Source: Ancylobacter novellus (GTDB lineage Bacteria > Pseudomonadota > Alphaproteobacteria > Rhizobiales > Xanthobacteraceae). Taken from it: a stretch of DNA of 64,000 bases. The DNA is taken from the NCBI GenBank assembly GCA_003241485.1, contig QFQD01000008.1, positions 25,462 to 89,461 of the forward strand, given 5' to 3'. Shown here one piece after another: positions 1-8,490 of this stretch (position 1 is the stretch's first letter; every line of letters begins with the position of its first letter). The notes beneath the pieces are model-generated. The model was not told where the DNA came from. It ran no database searches and worked only from the letters and a program-made list of their open reading frames with translations. The translations under genes and the position numbers were made by a program.

Positions 1-979
1 GCGCGTGGTTCCCCCAGTTCTGGCCGGTGCGGAAGAAGAACACCTGCACGCAGGTCGCCCCGCCTTCCTGATGGATGGCGAACACGTCCGCCTCCTCCAC
101 CGAGCGAGGATTGATGCCCTGCGTGCCCTGCACCGCGGAGAGCGCGGCCAGGCGGTCGCGCAGAACGGCGGCACGCTCGAATTCCAGCTCCTCGGCCGCG
201 TGCTCCATCTCGCGGGCCAGATGCTCCTTCACCACGCGGCTCTTGCCGGACAGGAACTCGCGCGCCTCGCGGACATATTCCGCGTAGTCGGTATGGTTCA
301 CCTCGCCGGTGCACGGGCCGGCGCAGCGCTTGATCTGGAACAGGAGACAGGGGCGGGTGCGCGCCTCGTAGAACGAATCCGAGCAGGAGCGCACCAGGAA
401 CGCCTTCTGCAGCGCGTTGATGGTGCGGTTCACCGCCCAGACCGAGGCGAAGGGGCCGTAATAATCGCCCGGCCGGTTGCGCGCGCCGCGATGCTTGGTG
501 ATCTGCGGCGCGGCGTGGTCGCGGGTGATCAGGATATAGGGAAACGACTTGTCGTCGCGCAGCAGCACGTTGAAGCGGGGGCGCAGCTGCTTGATGAGGT
601 TGGCTTCCAGCAGCAGCGCCTCGGTTTCCGTTCCGGTCGAGACGAACTCCATCTCGGCGGTGGCGGCGACCATGCGCATGATGCGGGCGGTGAGGCCGGT
701 GGGGCGCGTATAGGCGACAATGCGGCGCTTGATGCTCTTGGCCTTGCCGACATAGAGCACCGCGCCGTCCGTGCCGACCATGCGGTAGACGCCCGGCCCG
801 TTCGGCGCGTGCTTGATGGCGCGCTGAATGGCGGCCCGGCCAATGGCCACAGAGCCCGCGGCGGGTTCGGCGTCGTCCTGCGCCAGGTCGTCGGCAAGAA
901 GCAGCGCCTCGTCCTCGGCCTCGGTGAGGTCGAGATCCGCGTCGAGGTCGGGGTCATTATCGGGAGGTCGGGCGATCAT
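1..979 (-). CDS. uvrC: UvrABC system protein C, N-terminal part (cut by window start)
   Basis: Excinuclease subunit that makes both incisions in nucleotide excision repair, acting with UvrB in the cytosol. About 326 residues are present and the reading frame is open to the window edge. After an acidic 50-residue leader comes the GIY-YIG nuclease domain ('GVYRM' at 63-67, 'LYVGKAKSIKRRI' at 75-87). A cysteine-bearing 'RPCLLFQIKRCAGPC' stretch and a UVR motif near residues 254-280 (UvrB contact) follow. The visible part ends in 'QVFFFRTGQNWGN', typical of the family. The C-terminal RNase H-like endonuclease and HhH domains lie outside the window. The ATG at 979 is the first in frame. uvrB lies about 12 kb away at 13213. 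Confidence 0.96.
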   Translation of the reverse strand, partial: MIARPPDNDPDLDADLDLTEAEDEALLLADDLAQDDAEPAAGSVAIGRAAIQRAIKHAPNGPGVYRMVGTDGAVLYVGKAKSIKRRIVAYTRPTGLTARIMRMVAATAEMEFVSTGTETEALLLEANLIKQLRPRFNVLLRDDKSFPYILITRDHAAPQITKHRGARNRPGDYYGPFASVWAVNRTINALQKAFLVRSCSDSFYEARTRPCLLFQIKRCAGPCTGEVNHTDYAEYVREAREFLSGKSRVVKEHLAREMEHAAEELEFERAAVLRDRLAALSAVQGTQGINPRSVEEADVFAIHQEGGATCVQVFFFRTGQNWGNHA

Positions 980-1085
980 GCGGGCCTAAAATAAGGATTC
1001 GGGGGCGCCGCGAACAGAGGTGGCTCTGGCGAAAGCGCTGCCGGCCCCGCTTACCACGCTGTGGGGTGCATGTTAGAAGATTTCC

Positions 1086-1949
1086 ATGGGGCCCATGGGG
1101 GCAGGACATGGAGAGCCGAGAGTGCTGAAGAATCTTAAGGCCGTCGGTGAAACCTATATGCCGCGTGCCTTTGCCCTTGCCAGCACGCTTGCCGACTGGC
1201 GCGTCGCGCGCAATCCCATGAGTGACGTCAATCTGCTGCCGCTGCTGGCGTCCACGGACGAGCTGGCATGCGACATCGGCGCCAATCGCGGTCTGTTCAG
1301 CTTCTGGATGCTGCATCTTGGGCTGCGCGTTGCCGCCTTCGAGCCCAATCCGCATATGGTGCCCATTCTGCGCTATCGATTTCCCCGCGCGCTCCGCCAG
1401 GGCCGGCTGCGCATTTACGATATTGCGCTCAGTGACAGTGATGGCGACGCGGTCCTGCACGTGCCGAAGGGCTTTTCGCCGCTGGGTACCATCGATGGCG
1501 GGCTGATCGAACGAGACCTCGCTATGGACGAGATCGTGGTGGCGCGCCGCCGGCTGGACGATTGTATCGAAGAGCCGACCGGGTTCATCAAGATCGACGT
1601 CGAGGGACATGAGCACCGCGTGCTCGAAGGCGCCCGCCGACTGCTCATGCAATCCCGGCCGTCCATTCTGGTGGAGGCTGAGGAGCGGCACCACGCCGGC
1701 GCGGTGGCGGACATGCAGCAGATGCTCCATCCCATGGGCTATGAGGGCTTCTTCGTCGACACCAACGGGCTGCGGCCGATCAGCCAATTCGACCCCAATG
1801 TTCATCAGCGGCTCGACGCGCTGAATGCGGAGGGAACGGCCGCGCTTCCGGGGCACCGCTACGTCAATAATTTCGTCTTCGTCGCCCGTCCGCAGGTGAT
1901 CGAGCGCCTGCACGCCTGGAGACCCCACCGGGCGCTGACCGGCATTTGA
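1086..1949 (+). CDS. FkbM family SAM-dependent methyltransferase
   Basis: Putative O-methyltransferase, possibly acting on a glycan or lipid; the substrate cannot be read from sequence. The SAM-binding glycine motif 'CDIGANRGLFSFW' is at residues 62-74. The acidic 'AAFEPNP' follows about 20 residues later, and the FkbM hallmark 'FIKIDVEGHEHRVLEGA' lies near 167-183. There is no signal peptide or membrane span. The ATG at 1086 lacks a clear ribosome site; a GTG at 1122 preceded by GGAGAG at 7-nt spacing is an equally good start and would remove 12 residues. It stands alone between uvrC (divergent) and the EamA gene. Confidence 0.85.
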   Translation: MGPMGAGHGEPRVLKNLKAVGETYMPRAFALASTLADWRVARNPMSDVNLLPLLASTDELACDIGANRGLFSFWMLHLGLRVAAFEPNPHMVPILRYRFPRALRQGRLRIYDIALSDSDGDAVLHVPKGFSPLGTIDGGLIERDLAMDEIVVARRRLDDCIEEPTGFIKIDVEGHEHRVLEGARRLLMQSRPSILVEAEERHHAGAVADMQQMLHPMGYEGFFVDTNGLRPISQFDPNVHQRLDALNAEGTAALPGHRYVNNFVFVARPQVIERLHAWRPHRALTGI

Positions 1950-2041
1950 GGCGGCGCCTTGAGGCAAGGCTGCGTTCGGCAACGGCCAGCCATGCTCAAG
2001 GACCGTTCCCATCCCCGGTCAAATGGGATTAAGGGGACGAC

Positions 2042-2983
2042 ATGCCCGCGATATCACAGATCCCCGCCCGTCCCGCGATACCCCTGGCCGGCTATGCCTT
2101 CGGCGCGGCCGGTGCGGTGCTGTTCGCCTCCAAGGGCATCATCATCAAGCTCGCCTACGCCGAAGGGATCGATCCCGAGACGTTGCTGGCGCTGCGCCTC
2201 GCCTTCTCGCTGCCGTTCTATCTCGTGATCGGTGCCATCGCCGTCCTCGGCATGCGCCGCCGGGGCGAGGCGCTGCCGAGCCTGAAGATCCTCGCGCAGT
2301 CGGCCGGCATCGGGGCTCTGGGCTACTGGTTTTCCAGCTATGCCGACTTCCTCGGGCTGCAATACATCTCCGCCTCCTTCGCGCGGCTGATCCTCTTCAC
2401 CTATCCGCTCTTCGTGGTGCTGTTCGGGGCGCTGTTGTTCGGCCAGCCCATTCGCCTGCGCGCGCTCGGGGCCTTCGCCATCGCCTATTCCGGCATCGCC
2501 ATGATCTTCGCGCAGAACTTTTCGACAGCCGGAAGCGATGCGGTGCGGGGGGCCATGCTGGTGGGGGCGGCGGCAATGAGCTTCGCGCTTTACCTGCTGA
2601 TGACCCGCCGGCTGCTGGATCATATAGGCTCGGCGCTGTTCACCTGCGTGGCGATGATTTCCGCCTGCGTCGTGGCGGTCGGCCAATTCGTGGCGGTGCG
2701 TCCGCTGGATGCGCTGCTGGTGTCGCCGCACATGTTCGAGTTGGCGCTGATGATCGCGATCGGCGCGACGGTGCTGCCGACCTTCCTGATGAACGCGGCG
2801 CTCAAGCGTATTTCGGCGCAGGCCAATTCGATGATCTCGACGGTCAGCCCGGTGGCGACGATGGCGCTGGCGTTTGTGTTCCTCGGCGAAACCGCCTCGG
2901 TGACGGAACTGGTGGGTGCCGGTCTGGTGGTCGGCGGCATAGGCTGGTTCACCCTCGCCGACAGCCGCAGTCGCAATCGCTGA
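2042..2983 (+). CDS. EamA/DMT-superfamily inner-membrane transporter
   Basis: A 313-residue integral membrane protein with about ten hydrophobic segments arranged as two five-helix EamA repeats. The first begins 'GYAFGAAGAVLFASKGIIIKLAY' and the second 'RGAMLVGAAAMSFALYLLMTRR'. The C-terminal half has the typical 'STVSPVATMALAFVFLGE' helix. The family exports amino acids, nucleosides or other small metabolites; this substrate is unknown. The ATG at 2042 follows AAGGGGACGAC, a good ribosome site. It converges on the SDR gene with 18 bp between them. Confidence 0.9.
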   Translation: MPAISQIPARPAIPLAGYAFGAAGAVLFASKGIIIKLAYAEGIDPETLLALRLAFSLPFYLVIGAIAVLGMRRRGEALPSLKILAQSAGIGALGYWFSSYADFLGLQYISASFARLILFTYPLFVVLFGALLFGQPIRLRALGAFAIAYSGIAMIFAQNFSTAGSDAVRGAMLVGAAAMSFALYLLMTRRLLDHIGSALFTCVAMISACVVAVGQFVAVRPLDALLVSPHMFELALMIAIGATVLPTFLMNAALKRISAQANSMISTVSPVATMALAFVFLGETASVTELVGAGLVVGGIGWFTLADSRSRNR

Positions 2984-3001
2984 AGGCCGCCCGGCGCCGC
3001 C

Positions 3002-3802
3002 TCATTCCGGCGCGAGCGCGTCCGGCGTCTGCCACGCGAGATGCTGGCCACCATCGACCGCGAGCATCTGCCCCGTCACGCTCTGCGCGCGGGCGAGGAA
3101 CACCACCGCGTCGGCGATCTCCTCCGGCGTCGGGCCGCGCCCGAGCGGCACCGCCTCGGCCTGCCGGGCGAAATCGTCCGCGCTCTGGCGCTGGTTGGCG
3201 AGCGTCGGGCCGGGCGCGACCGCATTGACGCGCACGCGCGGGGCCAGCGCCTGCGCCATCAGCCTTGTCGCATCCCACAGCGCGTTCTTGGTCAGGCTGT
3301 AGGAAAGAAAGGTGGGGGTCGGCTTCAGCACGCGCTGGTCGATCAGGTTGATGACGCAGCCTTTCAGGTCCGGCGGCAATTGCGTGGCGAGCGCCTCGGC
3401 AAGGAAGGCCGGCGCGCGCAGATTCACCGCGAAATGCCGGTCCCAGCGGGCGATGTCGAGCTGGCCGATGCCGTCCGGGTGAAACTCGGAGGCGTTGTTG
3501 ACGAGCAGGCGCACGATGCCCAGCGCGGCCTTGGCCTGCGGCAGCAGCCCGGCGACGGCGCCGGCATCGGCCAGCTCCGCCGCCACCACGGCAACGCGCC
3601 CGCCGGCGGCCTCGACGGCGCGGCAGGCGGCATCCGCCGCCGGGCCAGGCTTGCGGACATGAATGACGATGTCGTGGCCCGCCGCGGCCAGCGCCACGCT
3701 GATCGCCCGTCCGATGCGCACCGCGCCGCCCGTCACCAGGGCGACGGGGCGCGCAGCACCGGAATGGCGCGTGCCGGGGGCGGTGTCGAGGTTCGGATCC
3801 AT
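3002..3802 (-). CDS. SDR oxidoreductase, pteridine reductase/FolM-like
   Basis: NAD(P)H-dependent short-chain dehydrogenase/reductase of 266 residues. The cofactor loop is 'TGGAVRIG' (24-31), the TGxxxRxG form found in pteridine reductases rather than TGxxxGIG. 'VNNAS' is at 101-105. The usual catalytic serine is Asp155 ('INLID'), followed by Tyr168 and Lys172. This D-x12-Y-x3-K spacing is the one known from Leishmania PTR1 and FolM-like enzymes. A role in tetrahydrobiopterin, monapterin or folate reduction is an inference; no folate genes are adjacent. The C-terminal 'VTGQMLAVDGGQHL' is typical of SDRs. The ATG at 3802 is the first good start. Confidence 0.85.
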   Translation of the reverse strand: MDPNLDTAPGTRHSGAARPVALVTGGAVRIGRAISVALAAAGHDIVIHVRKPGPAADAACRAVEAAGGRVAVVAAELADAGAVAGLLPQAKAALGIVRLLVNNASEFHPDGIGQLDIARWDRHFAVNLRAPAFLAEALATQLPPDLKGCVINLIDQRVLKPTPTFLSYSLTKNALWDATRLMAQALAPRVRVNAVAPGPTLANQRQSADDFARQAEAVPLGRGPTPEEIADAVVFLARAQSVTGQMLAVDGGQHLAWQTPDALAPE

Positions 3803-4141
3803 GTCGCTTCAATGCCCCGCGTCGCTGGCAACGTCTACCCGTTTGACCTCATTACGCCGGTACCGGCCCGCTAGATCACCGGTCGGCGGCGGGTGCTGGT
3901 GTGGCAGGTGTCTGATAACCACGGCGGCGGGGAAGCACAGGCACGTCAACGAATGCATCCTGCTGCTGAAACAGCTGGCTAAGGCAAAAGTAAATCCACC
4001 AAATTACCGATGAACCAAGCGTTAAGCATAATGCATCCTTTAGGCCTGCTCTAAGATTCTGCTCATACATTTATGAGAGCGTCAGCGTTACCAGAATTAT
4101 GGACCGGCGCCGGGCGCCGTGACGTGACGCAGGAGACCTTC
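3803..4141. other. A+T-richer intergenic region upstream of the first porin gene
   Basis: This 339-bp stretch separates the SDR gene from the porin gene and is clearly less GC-rich than its surroundings, especially 3970-4080. It probably holds the porin promoter and a long leader, but I could not pick a convincing -35/-10 pair. A 64-codon ORF on the minus strand (3876-4070) has one hydrophobic stretch but no family resemblance; I do not call it as a gene. Confidence 0.5.
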
Positions 4142-4753
4142 ATGAACAGCAAGATGATTGCGGGACTGGCGCTGGCCACGGCCCTCATCGCCACCCCGGC
4201 GGCGGCCGCGGACCTCAGCTACCCCCAGCCGAACTACGGCTATGCGGCGGCCCCGGCTTTCACCTGGACCGGCTTCTATCTCGGCGCCAATGTCGGCTAC
4301 GGCTTCGGCGAGGCGGACTTCTCCGATGACACCGATGGTTTCGTCGGCGGCATCCAGGCGGGCTACAACTGGCAGTTCGCCAACAACTTCGTGCTCGGCA
4401 TCGAGGCCGACCTGCAGGGCACGAATGTCGGCAGCCCGACCTATGAGCTCGACTATTTCGGCACGGTCCGCGCCCGTGCCGGCTTCAGCATCAACCAGGT
4501 GCTGCTCTATGGCACGGCCGGCTTCGCCTATGGAAAGGGCACCTATGAGCTGCTCGGCCTGTCGAACTCCCAGACCAGCACGGGCTGGACGGTCGGCGGC
4601 GGCGGCGAATACGCCTTCAACAGCAATTGGAGCGTGAAGGCCGAATACCTCTATGTCGATCTCGGCAGCGAGGCCTACGCCACTGTCCTCGGGCCGATCG
4701 AAGTCGGTACGACGACCAACATCCTGCGCGCGGGTGTCAACTACCGCTTCTGA
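4142..4753 (+). CDS. Omp25/RopB-type outer-membrane beta-barrel protein (copy 1)
   Basis: A 203-residue outer-membrane protein. The signal peptide 'KMIAGLALATALIATPAAAA' ends before 'DLSYPQP', followed by the family motif 'FTWTGFYLGANVGYG'. Alternating amphipathic strands fit an eight-stranded barrel, and the last strand ends in 'RAGVNYRF' with the terminal Phe needed for BamA recognition. Members are abundant structural proteins of the rhizobial and Brucella outer membrane. The ATG at 4142 follows CAGGAGACCTTC. A paralogue lies 397 bp downstream on the same strand. Confidence 0.93.
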   Translation: MNSKMIAGLALATALIATPAAAADLSYPQPNYGYAAAPAFTWTGFYLGANVGYGFGEADFSDDTDGFVGGIQAGYNWQFANNFVLGIEADLQGTNVGSPTYELDYFGTVRARAGFSINQVLLYGTAGFAYGKGTYELLGLSNSQTSTGWTVGGGGEYAFNSNWSVKAEYLYVDLGSEAYATVLGPIEVGTTTNILRAGVNYRF

Positions 4754-4762
4754 GGCCGGAGC

Positions 4763-4790
4763 GGTGCCCTCGCGAGGGCACCCTTTGCCT
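4763..4790 (+). terminator. Hairpin terminator candidate after porin copy 1
   Basis: GGTGCCCT-CGCG-AGGGCACC forms a perfect 8-bp stem 10 bp after the porin stop, followed by CCTTTGCC. The U-tract is weak, so partial read-through is likely. Confidence 0.5.
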
Positions 4791-5150
4791 GAAAGAGACG
4801 GCCGCCTTGGCTTCCCGAAAGGGCGATGGGGCGGCCGACGTGCATTGAAGACGCGGCAATGCGGTCTGGTGTGACGGAATTTGTGTTGTTCCTGCAACAG
4901 GTAATCGGCATTCGCAGAGTGAAAATGGCGAAATTGTTACAGCCCGACCCACTTTGACGACTGTACGAATACCTCCAGTGAATCAATAATCACAAGCTCT
5001 CGTGCCCTGATCTCACCAAGCCGTGAAGACCCAAAATACCGCCGCATGCGCTAATTTCGCCGCAATCTAGCCCTCGACACGCCTATGTGGCCGCCTATCT
5101 CACTTCTCGAACTTAACTTGAGTTCCGTTTGCAGTTGCTCGGAGAGTACC
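4791..5150. other. Long spacer between the two porin genes
   Basis: No gene is seen. An 8-bp inverted repeat, CGGCCGCC (4799-4806) and GGCGGCCG (4830-4837), encloses a CCC-GAAA-GGG mini-hairpin, so this part can fold as RNA. The rest to 5150 is A+T-richer and probably contains the promoter and long leader of porin copy 2. No -35/-10 pair is clear enough to call. Confidence 0.4.
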
Positions 5151-5795
5151 ATGAAGAAGATCATCAGTGCGGGCGTTGCCGCCGCCGCCCTCCTCGTCGC
5201 GGCGCCCGCCTTCTCGGCCGACCTCGCTAAGTCCTATCCCGTCAAGGCGCCGGTCATGGTCGCCGAGCCGGTCTTCTCCTGGACCGGTTTCTACCTCGGC
5301 GGTAACGCCGGTGGCGCCTGGGGTTCGGTGGACGGGGATGCCGGCATCCTCGACATGAGCCCGAGCGGGTTCATCGGCGGTGGCCAGATTGGCTACAACG
5401 TCCAGCTCGACAACAACGTCGTGGTTGGTATCGAAGCCGACTTCCAGGGTTCGGACGTGTCCGACACCTCGTTCGGCATCCAGTCGAAGATGGACTATTT
5501 CGGCACCGTCCGCGGCCGTATCGGTTACGCCTTCGACCGCATCCTGCCGTACTTCACCGGCGGTTTCGCTTGGGGCCACAACAAGGTGACCGACCAGTTC
5601 ACCGGCTTCGAGACCAGCAACACCCTGACCGGCTGGACCGTCGGCGGCGGCGTCGAGTACGCCCTGACCAACAACTGGACCGTCAAGGCCGAGTATCTCT
5701 ACATGGATCTCGGCGACGACTACTACGACAGCATCGGCGCCAACAGCGGCCTGACCGCTTCGGTCGTCCGCGCCGGCATCAACTACAAGTTCTGA
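5151..5795 (+). CDS. Omp25/RopB-type outer-membrane beta-barrel protein (copy 2)
   Basis: A 214-residue paralogue of the preceding porin. The signal peptide 'MKKIISAGVAAAALLVAAPAFS' ends before 'ADLAKSYPVKAP'. It shares 'FSWTGFYLGGNAGGAWG', an 'MDYFGTVRGRIGYAF' strand also seen in copy 1, and the terminal 'RAGINYKF' closing strand. The ATG at 5151 follows GGAGAGTACC. The gene ends at a strong intrinsic terminator, as expected of a highly expressed surface protein. Confidence 0.94.
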   Translation: MKKIISAGVAAAALLVAAPAFSADLAKSYPVKAPVMVAEPVFSWTGFYLGGNAGGAWGSVDGDAGILDMSPSGFIGGGQIGYNVQLDNNVVVGIEADFQGSDVSDTSFGIQSKMDYFGTVRGRIGYAFDRILPYFTGGFAWGHNKVTDQFTGFETSNTLTGWTVGGGVEYALTNNWTVKAEYLYMDLGDDYYDSIGANSGLTASVVRAGINYKF

Positions 5796-5827
5796 TGCCT
5801 CGGCCGGCAACGGCCACGACAGTCAAG

Positions 5828-5864
5828 GAAAACCCCGGGTGGCAACACCCGGGGTTTTCTTTTT
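5828..5864 (+). terminator. Strong rho-independent terminator of porin copy 2
   Basis: A 14-bp perfect stem, GAAAACCCCGGGTG / CACCCGGGGTTTTC, is capped by a GCAA (GNRA) tetraloop and runs into TTTTT. The A-tract on the other side could also serve the convergent GST gene. Confidence 0.93.
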
Positions 5865-5889
5865 CGGCGGTCGAAACGAGGTCCGTGCC

Positions 5890-6501
5890 TCAATCGGCGG
5901 GATGGGTTGCCTCGAAAGCGGGCACGCGTGCGGCAAAGCTGTCCAGCCACGCGACCAGCGCGGCGTGATCCTCGCGCCACGTGCCGTTGAAGCGGAAATC
6001 GAGATAGCCGAGCGCGCAGGCGAGCGTGATCTCGCCGACATGTGCCGCGCCGGACAGGCCCTCGGCCGGGCGCGGGGGAGCGGCCTCGAACGCATGAAGC
6101 GCCCGCGCGACCTTGCCGGCCTGCCGGTCGATCCAGCTGGCGCTGCGCTGCTCCGCGCTGCGGAAGCGTCCCTCATAGACCTGAAGCAGCGCCGCATCCA
6201 TCAGGCCATCGGCCAGCGCCTGGGCGGTAAGCGCCTCGAAGCGGGCGGGCCCGGAGGGCGGAATGATGCAGCCACCGCCGGCCTGCGCATCGAGATATTC
6301 GACGATAACCCGCGAATCGTAGACCGGTGCGCCGTCGTCGGGCAGCAGGATCGGGATCTTGCCGAGCGGGTTCTGGCCGCGCAGCGAATCCTCGGGGTTG
6401 CTGGTGTCGGCGGGCAGGACGTCGAGGTGGATGCCACACAGAATGGCGGCGATCTTGGTCTTGCGGCCAAAGGGCGAGGCCGGCGAGGAACGCAGCTTCA
6501 T
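5890..6501 (-). CDS. Glutathione S-transferase family protein
   Basis: A 203-residue cytosolic protein. The N-terminal thioredoxin-like domain opens 'MKLRSSPASPFGRKTKIAA' and carries the conserved cis-proline 'GKIPILLPDD' and the glutathione gamma-glutamyl contact 'VYDSRVIVEYLD'. An all-helical C-terminal domain follows. The presumed catalytic position is Ser5/Ser6, or Ser9 of 'SPF'. The natural electrophile is unknown. It converges on porin copy 2 across the terminator. Confidence 0.9.
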   Translation of the reverse strand: MKLRSSPASPFGRKTKIAAILCGIHLDVLPADTSNPEDSLRGQNPLGKIPILLPDDGAPVYDSRVIVEYLDAQAGGGCIIPPSGPARFEALTAQALADGLMDAALLQVYEGRFRSAEQRSASWIDRQAGKVARALHAFEAAPPRPAEGLSGAAHVGEITLACALGYLDFRFNGTWREDHAALVAWLDSFAARVPAFEATHPAD

Positions 6502-6602
6502 CGAACTATCCGCTCAGGACAGGGTGCCGGCCATGCGCGTCGCGCGCCCGTCCGGCCGCCCTTACGACCGGGGCGGCATGCCCCGGCATCACGTCCGATC
6601 TA

Positions 6603-6818
6603 TCAGTCCGCCTGCTGCAGGTCGATTGCCTTGGGGCCCTTGCCGCGCTTGTCCGGTTCGATCTCGAAACTGACGCGCTGGCCTTCGATGAGGGTGCCGA
6701 GGCCCGAGCGCGTCACGGCCGAGACATGCACGAACACGTCGCGCCCGCCATCGTCCGGGCGAATGAAGCCGTATCCCTTTTCCGTGTTGAAGAACTTGAT
6801 GGTTCCCGTCATTGCCAT
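6603..6818 (-). CDS. Cold-shock domain protein
   Basis: A 71-residue single-stranded nucleic-acid chaperone of the CspA family. RNP1 is 'KGYGFIRPDD' and RNP2 is 'DVFVHVSAV'. The start at 6818 (MAMTGTIKFF) has AGGAG upstream; the ATG at 6812 is an alternative. It lies downstream of rlmJ with about 96 bp of untranslated leader, which in this family often folds into a temperature-sensitive structure. A 7-bp hairpin (6568-6586) sits past its stop but lacks a U-tract. Confidence 0.95.
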   Translation of the reverse strand: MAMTGTIKFFNTEKGYGFIRPDDGGRDVFVHVSAVTRSGLGTLIEGQRVSFEIEPDKRGKGPKAIDLQQAD

Positions 6819-6914
6819 GCGCCCGCTCTCCTGCGCGCCGGACAGGACGGGTCCCGCCCGGCGGATCAAACTGCCGGACAGCTAAGCAAGACCGATGCCG
6901 GAAGGGGCGGGCCG

Positions 6915-7790
6915 TCAGCGCTCCGGGGTGAGCCAGCTGATGCGCAGGCGCCCGGCGCCGTCGGTGGCCAGCACGCGGGCAAGAGCGCCGAGCGCGAGGC
7001 GCAACTCGTCGACCAGCGTGAAGGGCGGGTTGACGATGATGAGGCCGCAGCCGGTCATCGCGTCCATCTGGCGAACCGCCCGGAGGTCGAACTGGATGTT
7101 CAGCGTCTTGGGAATGTGGGCATGCTCGATCTCGCGGCGAAACGCGTCGACCGCGCGCACATCCTTGATCGGGTACCACAGCGCGTAGATGCCGGTGGAC
7201 CAGCGCCGGTACGCTTCGGCGAGGCCCTCGGCCATGCGGTGGAACTCGCCGGGCTGCTCGAAGGGCGGGTCGATCAGCACGAGGCCGCGCCGCTCCTTCG
7301 GCGGCAGATACGCCCCCAGCGCCTGCCAGCCATCGGTTGGCAGCACCTTGGCGCGGGAATCACGCCCGACCGCCTCGTCGAGCGCCTCGCGCACGCCGGC
7401 CACGGTCTCGCAGAACAGCAGCCGGTCCTGCGGGCGGGTGAGCGCCTGCGCGATCAGCGGCGAGCCGGGGTAGCGCCGCAACGTGCCGGCGAGGGCGGCA
7501 TCGTCGGTGGCGGCGACATTGACCGCGCGCACGACATCGAGCCAGGGCTGCAGCAGTGCGGCCACCTCGGGCGTGAAGGAGGCCTGCAGCACGGCGCCGA
7601 TGCCGCCTTCCCACTCTCCGGTGCGCTGGGCTTCCTCGCCCTGCAGATCGTAGAGTCCCGCCCCGGCATGGGTGTCGAGCACGCGAAAGGGCGCGTCCTT
7701 GCGGCCGAGATAGGCGAGGATGCGCGCCAGCACCACATGCTTGACGACATCGGCGAAATTGCCGGCATGGAAGGCGTGGCGGTAGTTCAT
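6915..7790 (-). CDS. rlmJ: 23S rRNA (adenine(2030)-N6)-methyltransferase
   Basis: A 291-residue enzyme that N6-methylates A2030 of 23S rRNA. It begins with the family signature 'MNYRHAFHAGNFADVVKH'. The SAM-binding loop 'LDTHAGAGLYDL' is at 38-49, and the catalytic 'DPPFE' (N6-adenine methyltransferase DPPY-type) is at 174-178. The length matches E. coli RlmJ (about 280). It lies just downstream of the RNase T2 gene on the same strand, with a 16-bp gap. Confidence 0.96.
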   Translation of the reverse strand: MNYRHAFHAGNFADVVKHVVLARILAYLGRKDAPFRVLDTHAGAGLYDLQGEEAQRTGEWEGGIGAVLQASFTPEVAALLQPWLDVVRAVNVAATDDAALAGTLRRYPGSPLIAQALTRPQDRLLFCETVAGVREALDEAVGRDSRAKVLPTDGWQALGAYLPPKERRGLVLIDPPFEQPGEFHRMAEGLAEAYRRWSTGIYALWYPIKDVRAVDAFRREIEHAHIPKTLNIQFDLRAVRQMDAMTGCGLIIVNPPFTLVDELRLALGALARVLATDGAGRLRISWLTPER

Positions 7791-7806
7791 CGTGGGCTAT
7801 CCGGGT

Positions 7807-8463
7807 TCAGCCGCCGCGAGTCGGCGGCATGACGATGCGCGACGTGCGGCAGGCGCGCCGGTCGACCTCCGGGCAGGAGGAAAAGCCGAGCGCGGGCGTC
7901 AGGCAGATGCGCACCTCGCTGAGACGACGGCTGCTGCATTGCACGGAGATCATATCCGGCGCCAGACCCGGATTGGCCGAGAGGAAGGCGCCTTCGACCT
8001 CGGCGGGCGTCACGGTGCGGTAGTCGTCGAGCTGGCGGAAGGTCTCGGGAATGGTGACCGCCGCCTGGGCGCGGCGCACCGTGTCGAAATAAGCGACGGG
8101 ATCGAGGCCCGAGCAGGTGCCGTGCGTGCGCCACTCATGCAGCACAAGGCGGCGGCTCGGCATGATGTCGAGCATCGAACGCACCGTGGCCTCGGGCACG
8201 AAGGGCGCCGGGGACTGGCAGGATTCCGGCCATCCGCGCACATATTGCGGCCAGAGCCCGTGCACGACGAAGGCGAAGGGCCGCGCGCCCTCGCACTGGG
8301 CCGGCTCGGCCCGGTCGCCTTGCGATTCGCAATAGGTGGGCGACCAGGACAGCGCGAGCACATAGTGGTCGAACACGCCCGGCTCGCCGCGATTCTGCGC
8401 GAGTGCGGGCGCTGCGAGCAGCAGGAGTGCGAGGACCAGCAGCCGCCCGAAGCGGCGGGGCAT
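7807..8463 (-). CDS. Ribonuclease T2 family protein, exported
   Basis: An endoribonuclease that cleaves RNA via 2',3'-cyclic phosphate, probably periplasmic. The signal peptide is 'LLVLALLLLAAPALA', cleaved before 'QNRGEP'. Both catalytic signatures are present: CAS1 'FVVHGLWPQY' (His68) and CAS2 'LHEWRTHGTC' (His109, Glu110, His114). Multiple cysteines fit the disulfide pattern. An ATG at 8463 is directly preceded by a GTG at 8466. It is grouped with rlmJ and a second exported protein upstream. Confidence 0.94.
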   Translation of the reverse strand: MPRRFGRLLVLALLLLAAPALAQNRGEPGVFDHYVLALSWSPTYCESQGDRAEPAQCEGARPFAFVVHGLWPQYVRGWPESCQSPAPFVPEATVRSMLDIMPSRRLVLHEWRTHGTCSGLDPVAYFDTVRRAQAAVTIPETFRQLDDYRTVTPAEVEGAFLSANPGLAPDMISVQCSSRRLSEVRICLTPALGFSSCPEVDRRACRTSRIVMPPTRGG

Positions 8464-8490
8464 CACGGCCGCGCTCTCACCGCCGCCGGC

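Noticed and set aside
3876..4070. 64-codon minus-strand ORF with one hydrophobic stretch
   Set aside because: No ribosome site or family resemblance, and it lies in an A+T-rich promoter region where chance ORFs are likely.
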